Below are positions 8,031 through 17,754 of a DNA stretch of 64,000 nt, one piece after another. The stretch lies in contig NZ_CP118955.1 of the NCBI RefSeq assembly GCF_029023785.1, forward strand, positions 1,610,501 to 1,674,500, in the 5' to 3' direction. The notes below the pieces were generated by a model. That model saw nothing but the letters and a program-made list of their open reading frames with translations, was not told the DNA's origin and searched no databases. Position numbers and translations under genes: made by a program. Numbering within the stretch: position 1 is the stretch's first letter; the number at the start of each line of letters is the position of its first letter. Source of the DNA: Enterococcus faecium. GTDB taxonomy: Bacteria > Bacillota > Bacilli > Lactobacillales > Enterococcaceae.

Positions 8031-10346
8031 TCAATTTGCTACTCTTTTCAGTAACTGATTTTGAATATCAGCCTTCCAGTACAATACTCGAAGAACAATA
8101 TTTACGAGCATGAATACAAAGAAGTATCCTACGCTCTCTCCCAACCCTAAGTTTACTTCCAAAATTCCATGGAACAGCATTGCAGCTACATATATCCCTA
8201 CGATCGTCGTTACTGCTAGGAAGATGCGCAATGGGTTGAAGGGATAACAAGCTTTTACAACTGCCATGCAACTGATCCCAATCAGCAAGTAATACATCAA
8301 AGTAGTAGTTTCAGCATTTCCCCATGCGAATGTTTTTCCAAGTAGATACACCGCAATGATATTCACTACTACAAGCAAGGCATTTGGTAAAGCATTAATA
8401 AGTGCTGTAGGCAAATAACGGTAAGTGATTTTTCTTTTATCTTGTTCAAAAGATAAAAAGAAGGAAGGATACCCTTCAATCGCTAAATCAATCAGCGTGA
8501 TTTGGATAGGGATAAACGGAAATCCAATTGCTGTAACGGCACATATAATCGATAAAATAAATGAATAAATCGTTTTGATAAAAAAGATGCCTGAGACTTT
8601 CGTCACATTGTTGACCACTCGGCGTCCTTCAAACAGGACTTCTGGCAATGTAGTAAAATCAGAGTCCAACAATACCAGATTCGCAATCTGACGTGTTGCT
8701 CCATCACCTTCTGCCATAGCAATGCTGCAATCTGCTTCTCTTAACGCCAAAACATCATTCACACCGTCGCCTGTCATTGCAACCGTTCTGCCGCTTTCTT
8801 TCAATTCATTTACCAGCAATTTCTTTTGCTGCGGACTCACTCGTCCAAAAACCGTATAGCGATGAGCAGCTTCTCGCACTTCCATTTCTTCAGTAATTTG
8901 AGAAAGATCGACATACGCATCATAATTCGGTAATCCTGCACGTCTAGCGATATTGGAGACAGTAAAAGGATTGTCTCCAGAAATCACTTTCAGATCCACA
9001 CCTTCCTCATGAAGATAAGCTAGTGTTTCTTGAGCGTTTTTTCGGATTGGATCATCGATTTCAAACAGAGCAACCGGCTCAACAAATGCTGGTTTTTCTT
9101 CGTTCAATTGCTGATTTGGAGCGATCCCCAACATAAGTACGCGATAGCCATTCGCTTGGGCTGTTTTTAGACTGTCCGGAAGCCGATCTTCTTCCACCAA
9201 ACGTTCAGGCGCTCCTACGTACACGACTCCCAGTTCTGGAAATTCCATCGCGCCCCATTTGCGATCAGAAGAAAATGCGACTTTGTTTGTCACATCATAC
9301 CGATTAGAAAGCTCAAAATAATCTCTCATAGCCCGCATAGTGATGTTGTTATCACTGCTTTCTGCCAGATACGTCCCCATAATTTCTGGGATGGCTTTCT
9401 CGTACAGCGGATGTAGTGCTTCTACCCGCTGGATACTCATTTTCCCTTCAGTAATGGTCCCTGTTTTATCCAAGCATAATGTATCGACATGGGCCAGCGT
9501 TTCAATTGAATACATGTCTTGAACAAGGATTCGTTTTTTTGCCAGTTTGGTTACCCCTGTCGTTAATGCAATACTTATTAGCAATACCAAACCCTTTGGA
9601 AGCATGCCTAACAAAGCTGCTGCAGATGCAATAACAGAAATTTTGATAGAAGCATCGCGGATGAACAGTGCTTCCAAAAATAGTATGATCCCCAAAGGAA
9701 TAATCACGAAACTAGTGAATTTGGATACTTTGCGAATCGAATCTACAAGTTCAGAACGAATAGCTTTGTGAGTCTTTGCCTCGCTAGTCAAGCGGACAGC
9801 ATAATTATCTGCACCTACTCGGATAACTTCAGCCATGACAGAACCGCTTGTCAAAAAGCTTCCAGAAAGCAATTCAGCTCCAGTTTCTTTGACAATCAAA
9901 TCAGATTCGCCTGTCAAAAGAGCTTCATTTGCTTCTGCCCGTCCAGATATAACCTGTAAATCGGCTGGTATCTGTTCTCCTGCTCCGATTTTTACCAAAT
10001 CTCCTAATACCAGCTCTTTAGTAGAAATCGATTGTTCTTTACCGTCCCGGATCACTAGTACTTCTGATTGGGAAACAATCGATAATTTCCGTACAAGATT
10101 TCTTGCATGTATTTCTTGATAAATTCCAATAACGATATTGACGACAATAATTGCTAAATACGCCATGTTGGAATACGCACCTACAAATAACAGACAAATC
10201 CCAATACCAAAGTTCAGAAAATTGAATAACGTCAATATATTATCGCTGAATATTTGTTTTGTACTTTTTGATGCATCTTCCTGGTAGTCATTTTGCTGGC
10301 CAGAAGCCATTTTCTGAACTACCTCTTGCTGTGTAAGTCCATTCAT
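8031..10346 (-). CDS. Exp7-like cation-transporting P-type ATPase
   Basis: Polytopic P-type ATPase of about 771 residues. Visible motifs are LLTGES in the actuator domain, the phosphorylation site LCLDKTGTITEG, GRVSPQQK and MTGDGVNDVLALREAD in the hinge. Two N-terminal and about six C-terminal membrane helices flank the cytoplasmic domains. The type matches the pneumococcal Exp7 group; the transported ion is unknown. An open frame extends upstream to 10454, but that extension overlaps the popT terminator. ATG 10346 has GGAG nine bases upstream, whereas ATG 10361 has its GGCGGA only two or three bases away, so I choose 10346. Alone in its unit, with a terminator at 7917. Confidence 0.85.
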   Translation of the reverse strand: MNGLTQQEVVQKMASGQQNDYQEDASKSTKQIFSDNILTLFNFLNFGIGICLLFVGAYSNMAYLAIIVVNIVIGIYQEIHARNLVRKLSIVSQSEVLVIRDGKEQSISTKELVLGDLVKIGAGEQIPADLQVISGRAEANEALLTGESDLIVKETGAELLSGSFLTSGSVMAEVIRVGADNYAVRLTSEAKTHKAIRSELVDSIRKVSKFTSFVIIPLGIILFLEALFIRDASIKISVIASAAALLGMLPKGLVLLISIALTTGVTKLAKKRILVQDMYSIETLAHVDTLCLDKTGTITEGKMSIQRVEALHPLYEKAIPEIMGTYLAESSDNNITMRAMRDYFELSNRYDVTNKVAFSSDRKWGAMEFPELGVVYVGAPERLVEEDRLPDSLKTAQANGYRVLMLGIAPNQQLNEEKPAFVEPVALFEIDDPIRKNAQETLAYLHEEGVDLKVISGDNPFTVSNIARRAGLPNYDAYVDLSQITEEMEVREAAHRYTVFGRVSPQQKKLLVNELKESGRTVAMTGDGVNDVLALREADCSIAMAEGDGATRQIANLVLLDSDFTTLPEVLFEGRRVVNNVTKVSGIFFIKTIYSFILSIICAVTAIGFPFIPIQITLIDLAIEGYPSFFLSFEQDKRKITYRYLPTALINALPNALLVVVNIIAVYLLGKTFAWGNAETTTLMYYLLIGISCMAVVKACYPFNPLRIFLAVTTIVGIYVAAMLFHGILEVNLGLGESVGYFFVFMLVNIVLRVLYWKADIQNQLLKRVAN

Positions 10347-10448
10347 TTTCTTTTTCTCCATTTTCCGCCAACTTTCAAAAATAATCACGTGTTTAAGTCT
10401 AGCGTGTTCCAAGATTAAAAACAACTTGTTTTTATAAAATTTATAGAA

Positions 10449-10512
10449 AAACACACGAATGATTTTACAAAAAAGATGCCAACCTTTTTGTTTGAATCAC
10501 CCGTGTGCTGTT
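10449..10512 (-). terminator. Terminator after popT
   Basis: Arms CACACGaATGATT and GAATCAcCCGTGTG close a 30-base loop; read on the minus strand a T-rich run follows. It sits 20 bases after the popT stop and just before the ATPase gene. Confidence 0.7.
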
Positions 10513-10530
10513 TTTATTATCAATCTATCT

Positions 10531-11391
10531 TTACTTATATTTTTCCTCCAAACGGCTCATCCACCAACCTAGTGCTGTACCGGCTATAAAAAGAACAGGA
10601 CAAGCTAGTACCCCAGCAACTCCCAATCCCGCGTAATCGGTAGGAATGATCATAATCGTTGAAGCAAAAACTACACCTAAAATGAAATGGAATAGCTTGC
10701 TATATGCCTTTGAGAAAATGTAATCCATGATTTTTGACAATCCAAGAACACAAAGAATCCCACCAATTCCGATCGGCACAATCACTTCAAGTCGTACTTC
10801 TTTAAATCCGTCAGCCATCGCTTTATACAATCCCATATACACCAAAAAATTAGAAGGGCTCAATCCTGGGACGATCATACCCAAACCAATCAATCCGCCG
10901 GCAATCAGCCATGTTCCAAAATTCTGATCGACTTGCCCGTCAAATAATTGAGCGCCGTATAATAAAAACAAATAAGCCAGAACAAAAGTAACAACCATGA
11001 TGATCACATCAGAAGTATCTCTTCCTTTTTTCCCTGCTTCTTTCCATAACGCAGGAACAGTTCCAGCGATACATCCGACAAAAAACCATAATATCGTTGT
11101 TTCATACGCACCTAATAAAAAACTGACTAAAAAAGAAAGTAGAAAGATGCCTGTCACTCCGCCTAGACCAACAGGCAGAAAAAACAAAACATTTTCTTTG
11201 AAATTTTTTGTAAGGTGGGCTAAAAAAGAAATCAGCCGCTCATACATGCCAAAGACAGCTGCTAATGCACCACCGCTGACTCCTGGCAAGATAAATCCTG
11301 AACCGATAAACATTCCCTTCACAAACCGTAACATCCAGTCTTTGGTTGTGTACCCCACTTCTTGATTTTCCATTTTTTGCCTTTTTTCCAC
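10531..11391 (-). CDS. popT: DUF368 membrane protein, PopT-type undecaprenyl-phosphate transporter
   Basis: Integral membrane protein of 286 residues with about eight to nine hydrophobic segments. The signature GFILPGVSGGALAAVFGMYERLI lies near residues 33-55 and is echoed by GLGMIVPGLSPSNFLVYMG near 165-185, the internal repeat typical of DUF368. DUF368 proteins (PopT) and DedA proteins (UptA) were shown to recycle undecaprenyl phosphate across the membrane for wall synthesis; applying that here is inference from the family. It lies 58 bases downstream of the lysozyme-like gene on the same strand, so two wall-related genes may be co-transcribed. A hairpin at 10449 ends the unit. Confidence 0.85.
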   Translation of the reverse strand: MEKRQKMENQEVGYTTKDWMLRFVKGMFIGSGFILPGVSGGALAAVFGMYERLISFLAHLTKNFKENVLFFLPVGLGGVTGIFLLSFLVSFLLGAYETTILWFFVGCIAGTVPALWKEAGKKGRDTSDVIIMVVTFVLAYLFLLYGAQLFDGQVDQNFGTWLIAGGLIGLGMIVPGLSPSNFLVYMGLYKAMADGFKEVRLEVIVPIGIGGILCVLGLSKIMDYIFSKAYSKLFHFILGVVFASTIMIIPTDYAGLGVAGVLACPVLFIAGTALGWWMSRLEEKYK

Positions 11392-11449
11392 TATTTGCGC
11401 ACTCCTTCTTTCATTTAATTTTATTCATGATTGAACATTTCCTGCTATT

Positions 11450-12082
11450 TTACTTAAAGACTTTTTCATAGGTCTCTATTATTTTTTCATTCATTTTGAC
11501 AATATCAGGATAAAACATGTTACCTCCATTATGATAGAGATAGCCGCCATTGTAAAGCAAGGACTGGATCCGCCAATATCGGTATTGTTTCCCTTCCTCA
11601 TTTCCTAAAAGTGGGCTCAGCACATCTTTAGAATACGCTTCTGCTAATTCTACTGTGTTTTCTCCGCCATGATTTTTTACATAGGCAATATAATCTTTCC
11701 CAAAATTATATGCTTGGACAGCTGTCCATAAATCGCATCCTTGTTTCTTTGCTTCTACTATCATTTCCGCCAAATATTTGACACCTTGATCAATACTGTC
11801 AGCTGGATTATCAATGATCTCAGCTTCTCCATGCAGACTTTCCGAGCTCTGCATGAGATCTGTCCCTTTTCCTTTTGATTCGGTCAATATTATCGCCTTG
11901 ATCAAATTCTCGTAGTTTTCCATATGATAATTTTTTGCAGCTGTTGTTATTTCTATTTGATAGCTTTCCACTCGTTTTACCGAACGATAAGTTCTTCCTC
12001 CTAAAAACAACACCGCACCAATAACCGTCAGAATGATCATGTAAAAAAGAATACGGATAATAGATAATCGTTTTCGCTTCAT
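11450..12082 (-). CDS. Membrane-anchored lysozyme-like protein (PvaA family)
   Basis: 210 residues. One N-terminal transmembrane anchor (about 8-29, ILFYMIILTVIGAVLFLGG) is followed by an extracellular lysozyme-like/SLT fold. The core motifs are AIILTESKGKGTDLMQSSES with the likely catalytic glutamate, DQGVKYLAEM, and LWTAVQAYNFGKDYI. It resembles the pneumococcal surface protein PvaA. It probably cleaves glycan strands or acts as a wall-remodelling factor outside the membrane. It precedes popT on the same strand. The start is supported by an adjacent lysine/arginine-rich N-terminus; no longer frame is open. Confidence 0.78.
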   Translation of the reverse strand: MKRKRLSIIRILFYMIILTVIGAVLFLGGRTYRSVKRVESYQIEITTAAKNYHMENYENLIKAIILTESKGKGTDLMQSSESLHGEAEIIDNPADSIDQGVKYLAEMIVEAKKQGCDLWTAVQAYNFGKDYIAYVKNHGGENTVELAEAYSKDVLSPLLGNEEGKQYRYWRIQSLLYNGGYLYHNGGNMFYPDIVKMNEKIIETYEKVFK

Positions 12083-12290
12083 TTCATCACCTAGTTATTT
12101 TGACATCTTTTTTTATCTTACTATTTCTTTATCTTCTTGGCTATTTCTTCCTTGATTTCTGTGTACGCCTTAAGAAAAAATGAATTTTCCTGTATTTTTT
12201 GACATCTTACGAAAATGATCGTTGTTTTTCAGTAAAAACAATTGCCCAATGACTGATATAATCGTTATACTTTACACAGTAGGTGATTAT

Positions 12291-13010
12291 GTGAAAAAAG
12301 AAAAGAAATATGCAAAAATGCCAGATGGGAGCGAAATTTACTATGAAAAGAGCGGTCAAGGCTTCCCTCTCTTTTTACTGCATGGCAATGACGGCAGCGG
12401 CCGCTTTTTTTCAGAACAGGTCCCTGTACTCGAACGCTACTATACCGTGTATCTAGTAGATAGCCGAGGACATGGTCGTTCGACAAACGAAGCATCTATG
12501 TTGAATTTTCAGTTAATGGCCGAGGATCTGAATACGATCATGTTGCTGGAAAAAATCGATCAGGCAGATTTTCTTGGATTTAGTGATGGAGCAAATCTAG
12601 CACTGGTATTTGCCAGCAGCTTCCCTAAAAAAGTTCATCGATTGATTTTAAATTCTGGAAACACGCTTGTTAAAGGCGTTCGTTTTTCTGCCAGAGTCAT
12701 CAGTAATATTCATTATGCATGGGTATGGTTACTCTCTTTATTTCGCCCAAGTCTTCGCAAAAATCTTTTAGTTATCAAACTTTTGCTGCATGACATCGGG
12801 CTTACAGAAAATGATTTAAAAAAAATCAACTCCCCCACTTTGATCATCGTGGGAAAAAAAGATGTAATCAAGCTAAAACATTCTTTGTATATAGCTAAAA
12901 CTATACCAAAAGCTTCCTTTGTGCTTGTGAAAGAACAAGGACATGAATTAGCTAGAAAAGATCCTGAACGCTTCAATCGAGAAGTTCTTCAATTTCTTTC
13001 TGAAACATAA
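12291..13010 (+). CDS. Alpha/beta hydrolase upstream of mprF
   Basis: Serine hydrolase of the alpha/beta fold, 239 residues from the GTG at 12291, which has AGGTGA five bases upstream. A longer open frame begins at TTG 12222 but has no ribosome site. The oxyanion region is LLHGNDGSGRFF, the nucleophile elbow is LGFSDGANLALVFA, the acid is in IVGKKDVI, and the catalytic histidine is in EQGHELARK. The substrate is not predictable. It ends 25 bases before mprF and is very likely co-transcribed with it, which suggests a role linked to lipid or envelope metabolism (inference). Confidence 0.8.
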   Translation: MKKEKKYAKMPDGSEIYYEKSGQGFPLFLLHGNDGSGRFFSEQVPVLERYYTVYLVDSRGHGRSTNEASMLNFQLMAEDLNTIMLLEKIDQADFLGFSDGANLALVFASSFPKKVHRLILNSGNTLVKGVRFSARVISNIHYAWVWLLSLFRPSLRKNLLVIKLLLHDIGLTENDLKKINSPTLIIVGKKDVIKLKHSLYIAKTIPKASFVLVKEQGHELARKDPERFNREVLQFLSET

Positions 13011-13035
13011 CTATTAGGAATAGAAGGTGATTTAT

Positions 13036-15627
13036 TTGTTAAAAAATACCATACAATGGCTGAAAAACCACCTAGGACTGTTCAAAACAATCTTTTTGAT
13101 TTCTGTCATTGTCATTATTGTCGGTGAATTGATGTCCATCGGTAAAACTCTATCTATCCAGCAATTAGGAGAAACGTTTGCCACTATACCTGTATGGAAA
13201 AGCGGACTAATGCTATTGATTGGTCTTATCTCTGTGTTACCTATGGTTGGTTATGATATTATTTTGAATCGGATGCTTGAACAAAAGCAGAATCCTCGTT
13301 ACCTGTTTGAGACAAGCTGGCTGATCAATACGATCAACAATATTGCCGGTTTCGGCGGGTTTGTTAGTGTGGGGCTTCGCTCTGAACTATATGGACAAAA
13401 GAAAGAGAGCAGAAACGTGATCCAAGCATTATCGAAAGTTTTCTTGTTTTTGATGGCTGGACTTTCTATTTACAGTCTGCTTTCTTTTTTACTTGTAGTC
13501 TTCACGCCAGTTGCTCCTTTTTTGAAGCAATATTGGATATGGTTGATCGGCGGCGGTCTATATTTTCCTGTCGTCTTTTTATTTACTACTTTCAAAAAGA
13601 AAGGATTCCTTGGTGGTACCTCACTTAAAACTCAAGGACAGCTATTGCTAGTTTCATTGTTGGAATGGACCGGTGTCCTGTTTAGTTTCCTTTCTGTTGG
13701 TTATTTAATGGAAATCCGGATTGATCTGTGGCAAACAATTCCATTATTCATTGCTGCTTCAGTGATAGGAATCGTGTCTATGATTCCAGGAGAAATTGGG
13801 AGTTTCGATGTAATGATGATTATCGGGTTGTCCGCTATTGGTGTGCCAAGAGAAATAGTCGTTGTGTGGATCTTGCTCTATCGCCTGTTCTACTACATCA
13901 TTCCGTTTTTGATTGGAATCGTCTTTTTCTTCAAAAATATCGGTTCCACTTTTGATCAGCGTTATTCTGGTATCCCTAAACAATTAGCAACAGAAATTGC
14001 GCATAAAATCGTGGTTGTCTTATTATACTTTTCTGGAATCATGCTAGTACTTTCTGCCACTATCCCGCAAGCTTTTACAGAGTTTCGCTGGCTTCATAGT
14101 TTGAACCCATTGAAATTTCATTTTATTATCCAATTTCCTAGTATACTATTGGGATTTCTTTTAATCATTATGGGCAGAGGGATCGCAGCACGTGTTAAAC
14201 GAGCATATTTGCCTACAATCTTCTTGATTGTTCTAGCTTTACTTTATGTTTTATTAAGTGATTTTAGTTTCACACCGGTGGTTTTCTTGTCTATTCTGCT
14301 TCTGATCATTCTTGCTTCTAAAAACGAATTATTTCGGGAACAATTGATCTATTCATGGGAGTGGCGTACGATCGATGGAATCATTATTGGTGCACTGTCC
14401 TTGCTTTACATCGTTATTGGGGTATACAATCTGCCGGATTTCCCTCATCGGCGTCACCATTTTATTTCCTTTTTCTTATTTCCTTCTGAAAAGATTTGGT
14501 TTTCGGGATTGTTGGCCATCATCGCTGTTAGTTTCATGATCGTTCTATTTGTTCATTTCCTTCAAGGAGAAAAGAAACAGATTGGCGAAGCCTTTAATGA
14601 AGAAAAGGCCCTGAAGATCCTTACAACTTATGGAGGAAACTCCGATAGTCAATTGATCTTCTTAAAAGATAAGCGGATGTTTGCCTATGAAAAAGACGGT
14701 GAACCAACTGTTCTTCTCCAATTCGCTTGCTTCAATAATAAATGTATTGTAATGGGTGATCCTTCTGGTAAGAAAGAAGATTTTCCAGAAGCAATCGAAG
14801 CTTTTATCGAAGAAACAGATCGACTATGCTATTTACCAGTTTTCTACGAAACAAGCGAAGAGATTGTTATGATTTTGCATGAATTCGGCTACGATTTCAT
14901 TAAGATGGGGGAAGAAGCTTATGTAGACCTGAATAGTTTTACAACTTCAGGGAAAAAAATGAAGGGCACTCGTGCTGTCTTGAATCGGATCGAACGAGAA
15001 GGATTTACATTTGATGTCTTACAACCACCATTTTCTACTGAGCAAATGAGTACTTTCAAAAATATCTCTGATAATTGGTTGGGTTCACGAAAGGAAAAAG
15101 GGTTTTCTTTAGGCTTTTTCTCTGAAGATTATCTACAAAGAGCGCCTATTGCAGTTGTCAAAAATACCCAAGAAGAAATTGTCGCTTTTGCAACGATCAT
15201 GCCTACTTACACGAACAATAAAGTAGGAACGATTGATCTGATGCGATATGATTCTAAAAAAGCACCTTCTGGCAGTATGGATTTCTTGTTCTTGCATTTG
15301 TTTGCCTATATGAAAGAAGAACATATCCAATGGTTCAATTTAGGGATGGCCCCTCTTTCAAATGTCGGAACTTCCAGAAAGAGTTTTTTACAGGAAAGGA
15401 TTGCATACTTGGTTTACGAGTTTGGTTCTCATTTTTATTCTTTCCATGGATTAAGAGAATATAAAAGCAAGTACGCTACAAACTGGGTCTCACGTTATAC
15501 TCTATATTCTAGAGATAGTTGGATTGCATATGTTATGATTGCTTTGCTGATTATTGATAATGCGCCAGTTGAGCAGACACAAGGTAGAATAAGTGGTTTG
15601 AAAAAATGGATACGAAGAAAGTATTAA
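13036..15627 (+). CDS. mprF: Phosphatidylglycerol lysyltransferase/flippase MprF
   Basis: Aminoacylates phosphatidylglycerol using charged tRNA and flips the product, which lowers surface negative charge and protects against cationic peptides. The N-terminal 510 residues contain about 14 membrane helices (flippase part, with the UPF0104-like INNIAGFGGFVSVGLR). The C-terminal 330 residues are the cytosolic DUF2156/GNAT-like synthase (MKGTRAVLNRIEREGFTF, WFNLGMAPLSNVG). The open frame begins at GTG 13027, but AAGGTGA at 13024-13030 fits the TTG at 13036 (five-base spacing), giving 863 residues. E. faecium carries more than one mprF paralogue, and I cannot say which copy this is. Confidence 0.92.
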   Translation: MLKNTIQWLKNHLGLFKTIFLISVIVIIVGELMSIGKTLSIQQLGETFATIPVWKSGLMLLIGLISVLPMVGYDIILNRMLEQKQNPRYLFETSWLINTINNIAGFGGFVSVGLRSELYGQKKESRNVIQALSKVFLFLMAGLSIYSLLSFLLVVFTPVAPFLKQYWIWLIGGGLYFPVVFLFTTFKKKGFLGGTSLKTQGQLLLVSLLEWTGVLFSFLSVGYLMEIRIDLWQTIPLFIAASVIGIVSMIPGEIGSFDVMMIIGLSAIGVPREIVVVWILLYRLFYYIIPFLIGIVFFFKNIGSTFDQRYSGIPKQLATEIAHKIVVVLLYFSGIMLVLSATIPQAFTEFRWLHSLNPLKFHFIIQFPSILLGFLLIIMGRGIAARVKRAYLPTIFLIVLALLYVLLSDFSFTPVVFLSILLLIILASKNELFREQLIYSWEWRTIDGIIIGALSLLYIVIGVYNLPDFPHRRHHFISFFLFPSEKIWFSGLLAIIAVSFMIVLFVHFLQGEKKQIGEAFNEEKALKILTTYGGNSDSQLIFLKDKRMFAYEKDGEPTVLLQFACFNNKCIVMGDPSGKKEDFPEAIEAFIEETDRLCYLPVFYETSEEIVMILHEFGYDFIKMGEEAYVDLNSFTTSGKKMKGTRAVLNRIEREGFTFDVLQPPFSTEQMSTFKNISDNWLGSRKEKGFSLGFFSEDYLQRAPIAVVKNTQEEIVAFATIMPTYTNNKVGTIDLMRYDSKKAPSGSMDFLFLHLFAYMKEEHIQWFNLGMAPLSNVGTSRKSFLQERIAYLVYEFGSHFYSFHGLREYKSKYATNWVSRYTLYSRDSWIAYVMIALLIIDNAPVEQTQGRISGLKKWIRRKY

Positions 15628-15729
15628 AAACTGCATACCGATAGATGAACACTCTCATGATGAATAAAAGAGACTGAAGTAAAACGAAAGTTCATGCTTC
15701 TACAATCTCTTCTTATACAATTGAAGAAC

Positions 15730-15772
15730 AAAGAGCGGTCCAAACAGAAATCCTGTTTGGACCGCTCTTTTA
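15730..15772. terminator. Bidirectional terminator between mprF and tufB
   Basis: Stem AAGAGCGGTCCAAACAG / CTGTTTGGACCGCTCTT, 17 base pairs with a five-base loop and T-rich flanks. It serves the convergent mprF and tufB genes. Confidence 0.92.
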
Positions 15773-15814
15773 TTTTAAACATTTTTCATTACCAAAATAT
15801 TCGAGTCGCGTTTC

Positions 15815-17002
15815 TTATGCTTCGATCTCTGTAACGATACCTGAACCTACTGTCCGTCCGCCTTCACGAATTGAGAATGTCGTTCCGTTTTCAACAGCGA
15901 TTGGATGGATCAAGTCAACATCAATCGTCACGTTGTCACCAGGCATGACCATTTCTGTATCTTCTGGCAATGTGATTGTTCCTGTAACATCAGTTGTGCG
16001 GAAGTAGAACTGTGGACGATAGTTGTTGAAGAATGGAGTATGACGTCCACCTTCTTCTTTTGTCAACACGTACACTTCTGCTTTGAATTTTGTATGTGGA
16101 GTAATGGAACCTGGTTTAGCAAGTACTTGTCCACGTTCGATATCGTCACGTTGGATCCCCCGTAACAACACGCCTACGTTATCCCCAGCTTCCCCGTAAT
16201 CTAACGTTTTACGGAACATTTCTACACCTGTTACAACTGCTTTTTGTGTTTCAGGTTTGATCCCTACGATCTCTACCTCATCACCGACACGAACAGCACC
16301 ACGATCAATACGACCTGAGGCAACAGTTCCTCGACCTGTAATTGAGAAGACGTCTTCCACTGGCAATAGTAATGGTTTATCTGTATCACGTTCTGGTGTT
16401 GGGATATATTCATCTACTGTATCCATCAATTCCATAATAGCAGCTTCAGCATCTGGATCGCCTTGCAATGCTTTTAATGCGGAACCTTTGATCACAGGAG
16501 TGTCATCGCCTGGGAAACCATATTCGCTCAATAACTCGCGAACTTCCATTTCTACCAAATCGATCAATTCTTCATCATCGACTAAATCAACTTTGTTCAA
16601 GAAAACAATCAGGTATTTTACACCAACTTGGCGTGACAATAAAATGTGTTCACGTGTTTGAGGCATCGGACCGTCAGTTGCAGAAACAACTAAGATTGCA
16701 CCATCCATTTGTGCTGCCCCTGTAATCATGTTTTTCACATAGTCCGCGTGTCCTGGTGCATCAATATGCGCGTAGTGGCGTTTTTCTGTTTCATATTCTA
16801 CGTGTGCGGTATTGATCGTAATCCCACGTTCACGTTCTTCTGGAGCTGCATCAATACTAGCATAGTCTTGAGGATTTGCTAGGCCTTTTTTGCCTAATAC
16901 TGTAGTGATCGCAGCAGTTAAAGTAGTTTTCCCATGGTCAACGTGTCCAATCGTACCAATGTTAACGTGTGGTTTACTTCTGTCATAATGTTCTTTTGCC
17001 AT
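15815..17002 (-). CDS. tufB: Elongation factor Tu, streptococcal-type second copy (TufB)
   Basis: GTPase that delivers aminoacyl-tRNA to the ribosome, 395 residues. G1 is GHVDHGKT, G3 is DAPGH, G4 is NKVD, and domains 2 and 3 are complete. Several blocks are of streptococcal/lactococcal type: [22 protein letters not shown] (split here as [10 protein letters not shown] and [12 protein letters not shown]) and the C-terminus VTEIEA. Enterococcal TufA instead has NTSHIEYETE, DCPGH and VTEIVK. The gene stands alone, away from rpsL-rpsG-fusA. E. faecium and relatives are known to have such a second tuf gene, thought to come by transfer from a streptococcus-like donor. RBS AGGAGG; strong promoter at 17133-17160. 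Confidence 0.9.
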   Translation of the reverse strand: MAKEHYDRSKPHVNIGTIGHVDHGKTTLTAAITTVLGKKGLANPQDYASIDAAPEERERGITINTAHVEYETEKRHYAHIDAPGHADYVKNMITGAAQMDGAILVVSATDGPMPQTREHILLSRQVGVKYLIVFLNKVDLVDDEELIDLVEMEVRELLSEYGFPGDDTPVIKGSALKALQGDPDAEAAIMELMDTVDEYIPTPERDTDKPLLLPVEDVFSITGRGTVASGRIDRGAVRVGDEVEIVGIKPETQKAVVTGVEMFRKTLDYGEAGDNVGVLLRGIQRDDIERGQVLAKPGSITPHTKFKAEVYVLTKEEGGRHTPFFNNYRPQFYFRTTDVTGTITLPEDTEMVMPGDNVTIDVDLIHPIAVENGTTFSIREGGRTVGSGIVTEIEA

Positions 17003-17101
17003 AATTTACAAACCTCCTAAATAATATAGATCACTGAAAAATTTCAGCTCTCACCTTTTTATTATAGTCTTTTTTTGACTAAATCAAAAAGAATACGTCC
17101 G

Positions 17102-17117
17102 ACTTACTTTTTGTAAG
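17102..17117 (-). promoter_or_regulatory. Operator-like inverted repeat in the tufB leader
   Basis: ACTTACTTTTTGTAAG contains TTAC-N5-GTAA. It begins about nine bases after the predicted tufB transcription start. The identical 16-mer lies at the same distance from the promoter of the dioxygenase gene at 39188. It may bind a repressor or fold as a small leader hairpin. Confidence 0.5.
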
Positions 17118-17132
17118 ATTCGAACTAAGCTT

Positions 17133-17160
17133 ATTATACGTCAATATTGGTCAAAGTCAA
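17133..17160 (-). promoter_or_regulatory. tufB promoter
   Basis: On the minus strand, -35 TTGACT and -10 TATAAT with a 16-base spacer, near-consensus SigA. A second weaker TATAAT lies nearer the gene at about 17062-17067. Predicted start of transcription is near 17126, giving a leader of about 125 bases. Confidence 0.7.
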
Positions 17161-17369
17161 CTAAGAGCACTCGTCTGTCTTATACGCGAAAAAAGTACCT
17201 TTTATAAATAAAAAAATGTGTTTTTTGAGAAAAACTTCAAGATAGTCCTTAACTTTCTTTTGAAGCAATAAGAACAAAATGAGGAAAAGTTTAAAATTCA
17301 GCTGTTGCCAACAACTTTCAATAGACGAAATCTTCTATTTCGTTAATAATAAGGAAAGAGGTGAAGTAC

Positions 17370-17726
17370 ATGAAAAAATTAATTGGCGTACTTGTCGTTT
17401 TAGGCATATTTCTCGGCGGAAGTTTTGCAGCTTATCATTATTTTTACGGCGGCGAAGCTTATTATACAAAAATCACGACGAATGGCGAAATGTCAGCTAC
17501 CCAAGCAGATAACGGAGAGAAATTCACGACTTATACCTACAAGCAAGCGGCTTATAATAAAGATGGTGAAAAAAAACAGGTGACGCTTCGCGAAGAAAGA
17601 GAACATCCATTAAAGATGAATGCGTATCTTAAACTCAAAGTCAATCCTCGTAAAGGTGTATTAAGCTGGGAAGAAATAAAGGCTTCTGAAGTGCCTAAAA
17701 ATGCGGCAGAAAAAATCGATAATTAG
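17370..17726 (+). CDS. YxeA family (DUF1093) secreted or membrane-anchored protein
   Basis: 118 residues from the ATG at 17370, which has AGAGGTG six bases upstream; the frame stays open to GTG 17361, which lies inside that ribosome site. An N-terminal hydrophobic segment (about 2-22, LIGVLVVLGIFLGGSFAAY) precedes a small beta-rich domain beginning YYTKITTNGE and ending SWEEIKASEVP, typical of YxeA proteins. In Bacillus and lactic acid bacteria these often accompany bacitracin-type ABC exporters, but none is present here. It is monocistronic, with tufB divergent on the other side. Function is unknown. Confidence 0.75.
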   Translation: MKKLIGVLVVLGIFLGGSFAAYHYFYGGEAYYTKITTNGEMSATQADNGEKFTTYTYKQAAYNKDGEKKQVTLREEREHPLKMNAYLKLKVNPRKGVLSWEEIKASEVPKNAAEKIDN

Positions 17727-17754
17727 TAAATGGTCTTAAAATTTTATTAGATAA

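Noticed and set aside
10347..10454. 36-codon N-terminal extension of the Exp7-like ATPase
   Set aside because: It lies over the popT terminator and is not needed by the family; a GGAG site favours the ATG at 10346.
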